A stretch of DNA of 7,065 nucleotides from SFJ001 sp045118955 (GTDB lineage: Bacteria > Bacillota > Clostridia > Oscillospirales > Ruminococcaceae): assembly GCA_045118955.1 (NCBI GenBank), contig JBGVKB010000023.1:1-7065 (forward strand), read 5' to 3'. The translations under genes and the position numbers were made by a program. The notes below the pieces were generated by a model. It did not search any database. It had not been told where the DNA came from and was given only the letters and a program-made list of their open reading frames with translations. Shown piece by piece: positions 6,448 to 7,065 of this stretch. Numbering within the stretch: position 1 is the first letter of the stretch; each line of letters begins with the position of its first letter.

Positions 6448-6543
6448 GCATCCCATGCGCATCTTCCGTCCCTTTTACGCACTTTGAACGCCCAAAGCCA
6501 CAGATACAGCAGAATCGCCATGTGCACCCTCACATTTAGCAAC

Positions 6544-6581
6544 AAAAAGCGCCCCCGTCCGAATGACCGGACGGAGGCGCT
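6544..6581 (-). terminator. Rho-independent terminator of the decarboxylase beta-subunit gene
   Basis: A 14-bp stem pairs 6568-6581 with 6548-6561 (one G-U pair) around a 6-base loop, and is followed on the minus strand by five T, then GTT. It starts 40 bases after the stop codon at 6622. It separates the decarboxylase unit from the pcrA unit. Confidence 0.93.
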
Positions 6582-6621
6582 CTGATTCAATTTGCTGCGC
6601 AGTACACAGCGGGCAAACCCA

Positions 6622-7065
6622 TCAACCGAAGATGTTGATCAGGATTCCAGCCGCAACGGCGCTGCCGATCACACCAGCCACGTTGGGACCCATGGCGTGC
6701 ATCAGCAGGAAGTTCTGGGGGTTCTCCTTCTGGCCAACCTTCTGAGAAACGCGGGCGGCCATAGGAACAGCAGACACACCGGCAGAACCGATCAGGGGGT
6801 TCACCTGACCGCCGGTCAGCAGACACATCACCTTGCCCAGCAGCACACCACCAGCGGTGCCGAAGCTGAAAGCGATCAGACCCAGAACAATGATCATCAG
6901 AGTCTGAGCATTCAGGAAGGTGTTGGCGCTGGTAGTGCAGCCAACGGACAGACCCAGGAAGATGGTGATGATGTTCATCAGCTCATTGCCGGCAGTCTTC
7001 TGGATACGATCCACAACGCCGGACTCCTTCATCAGGTTGCCCAGCATCAGCATACCGACCAGAAC
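6622..7065 (-). CDS. Sodium ion-translocating decarboxylase, beta subunit (C-terminal part, runs off the right edge)
   Basis: The last 147 residues of the integral-membrane beta subunit of a biotin-dependent Na+-pumping decarboxylase (OadB/GcdB/MmdB family), which couples decarboxylation of carboxybiotin to sodium export. The open frame continues beyond 7065; the Met at 7053 is internal. NPLIGSAGVSAVPMAARVSQ (fragment residues 89-108) is the family signature: N89, G93, S98 and R105 align with Asn373, Gly377, Ser382 and Arg389 studied in Klebsiella OadB. Hydrophobic stretches at about 29-42, 56-82 and 128-146 fit membrane segments. The fragment alone cannot tell oxaloacetate, glutaconyl-CoA and methylmalonyl-CoA versions apart, so no symbol is given; the alpha/biotin-carrier genes that would decide lie outside. 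Gly, Ala and Val codons often end in T, unlike the neighbours, which suggests high expression. Confidence 0.95.
   Translation of the reverse strand, partial: VLVGMLMLGNLMKESGVVDRIQKTAGNELMNIITIFLGLSVGCTTSANTFLNAQTLMIIVLGLIAFSFGTAGGVLLGKVMCLLTGGQVNPLIGSAGVSAVPMAARVSQKVGQKENPQNFLLMHAMGPNVAGVIGSAVAAGILINIFG

Noticed and set aside
6385..6543. SOS/LexA box, riboswitch or small RNA upstream of pcrA
   Set aside because: Looked for a GAAC-N4-GTTC type box and for a long structured leader. The gap holds only the extended -10 promoter, a short leader and no convincing structure.
3973..6585. Plus-strand open frame of 870 codons
   Set aside because: It is entirely antisense to pcrA and its terminator, with repetitive Ala/Gly/Val/His-rich sequence and no recognisable family. 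It is a shadow frame in GC-rich DNA.
6587..6826. Minus-strand 79-codon frame overlapping the decarboxylase gene
   Set aside because: It is in a different frame from the clear beta-subunit reading frame and has a Cys/Arg/Pro-rich shadow composition.
1..7065. Novel defence, mobile or CRISPR-type system
   Set aside because: No transposase, integrase, direct-repeat array, toxin-antitoxin pair, phage gene or tRNA was seen on either strand. The single helicase is a standard full-length PcrA rather than a defence-associated SF1 protein.

Overview
The window reads as ordinary chromosome from a high-GC anaerobic Firmicute, most likely Oscillospiraceae/Ruminococcaceae (the Faecalibacterium, Subdoligranulum, Flavonifractor area). 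This placement is inferred from gene content, PcrA and Tmk sequence style, strong AGGAGG-type ribosome binding sites and G/C-rich third codon positions. It was not tested by database search. Every supported gene lies on the minus strand, so the window is best read from right to left.

Right edge (6622-7065): the C-terminal third of a membrane beta subunit of a sodium-translocating decarboxylase (OadB/GcdB/MmdB family), closed by a strong intrinsic terminator at 6544-6581. A 163-base gap follows, holding an extended -10 promoter near 6419-6447.

Middle and left (6384 down to 1): a tightly packed, probably co-transcribed run of pcrA (UvrD-family helicase), thyX (flavin-dependent thymidylate synthase), tmk (thymidylate kinase, overlapping thyX by 4 bases as ATGA), a GNAT-like acetyltransferase, mltG (endolytic murein transglycosylase) and the first 75 codons of a U32 peptidase-family protein resembling the tRNA hydroxylation factor TrhP. 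Gaps inside the run are -4 to 82 bases. I see no strong terminator in it, only hairpins at 2308-2336 and 254-288 that may modulate expression.

Functional logic: ThyX makes dTMP from dUMP and Tmk phosphorylates it to dTDP, which feeds DNA synthesis; PcrA serves replication, repair and transcription conflicts; MltG trims nascent peptidoglycan. It is a housekeeping growth operon. I found no mobile element, CRISPR array, RNA gene, prophage or defence module. The points worth a second look are modest: a roughly 40-residue insertion and a Gly/Tyr/Arg-rich linker in PcrA, a hairpin pair over the acetyltransferase ribosome binding site, and an mltG-U32 neighbourhood lacking the methyltransferase found between them in Bacillus.
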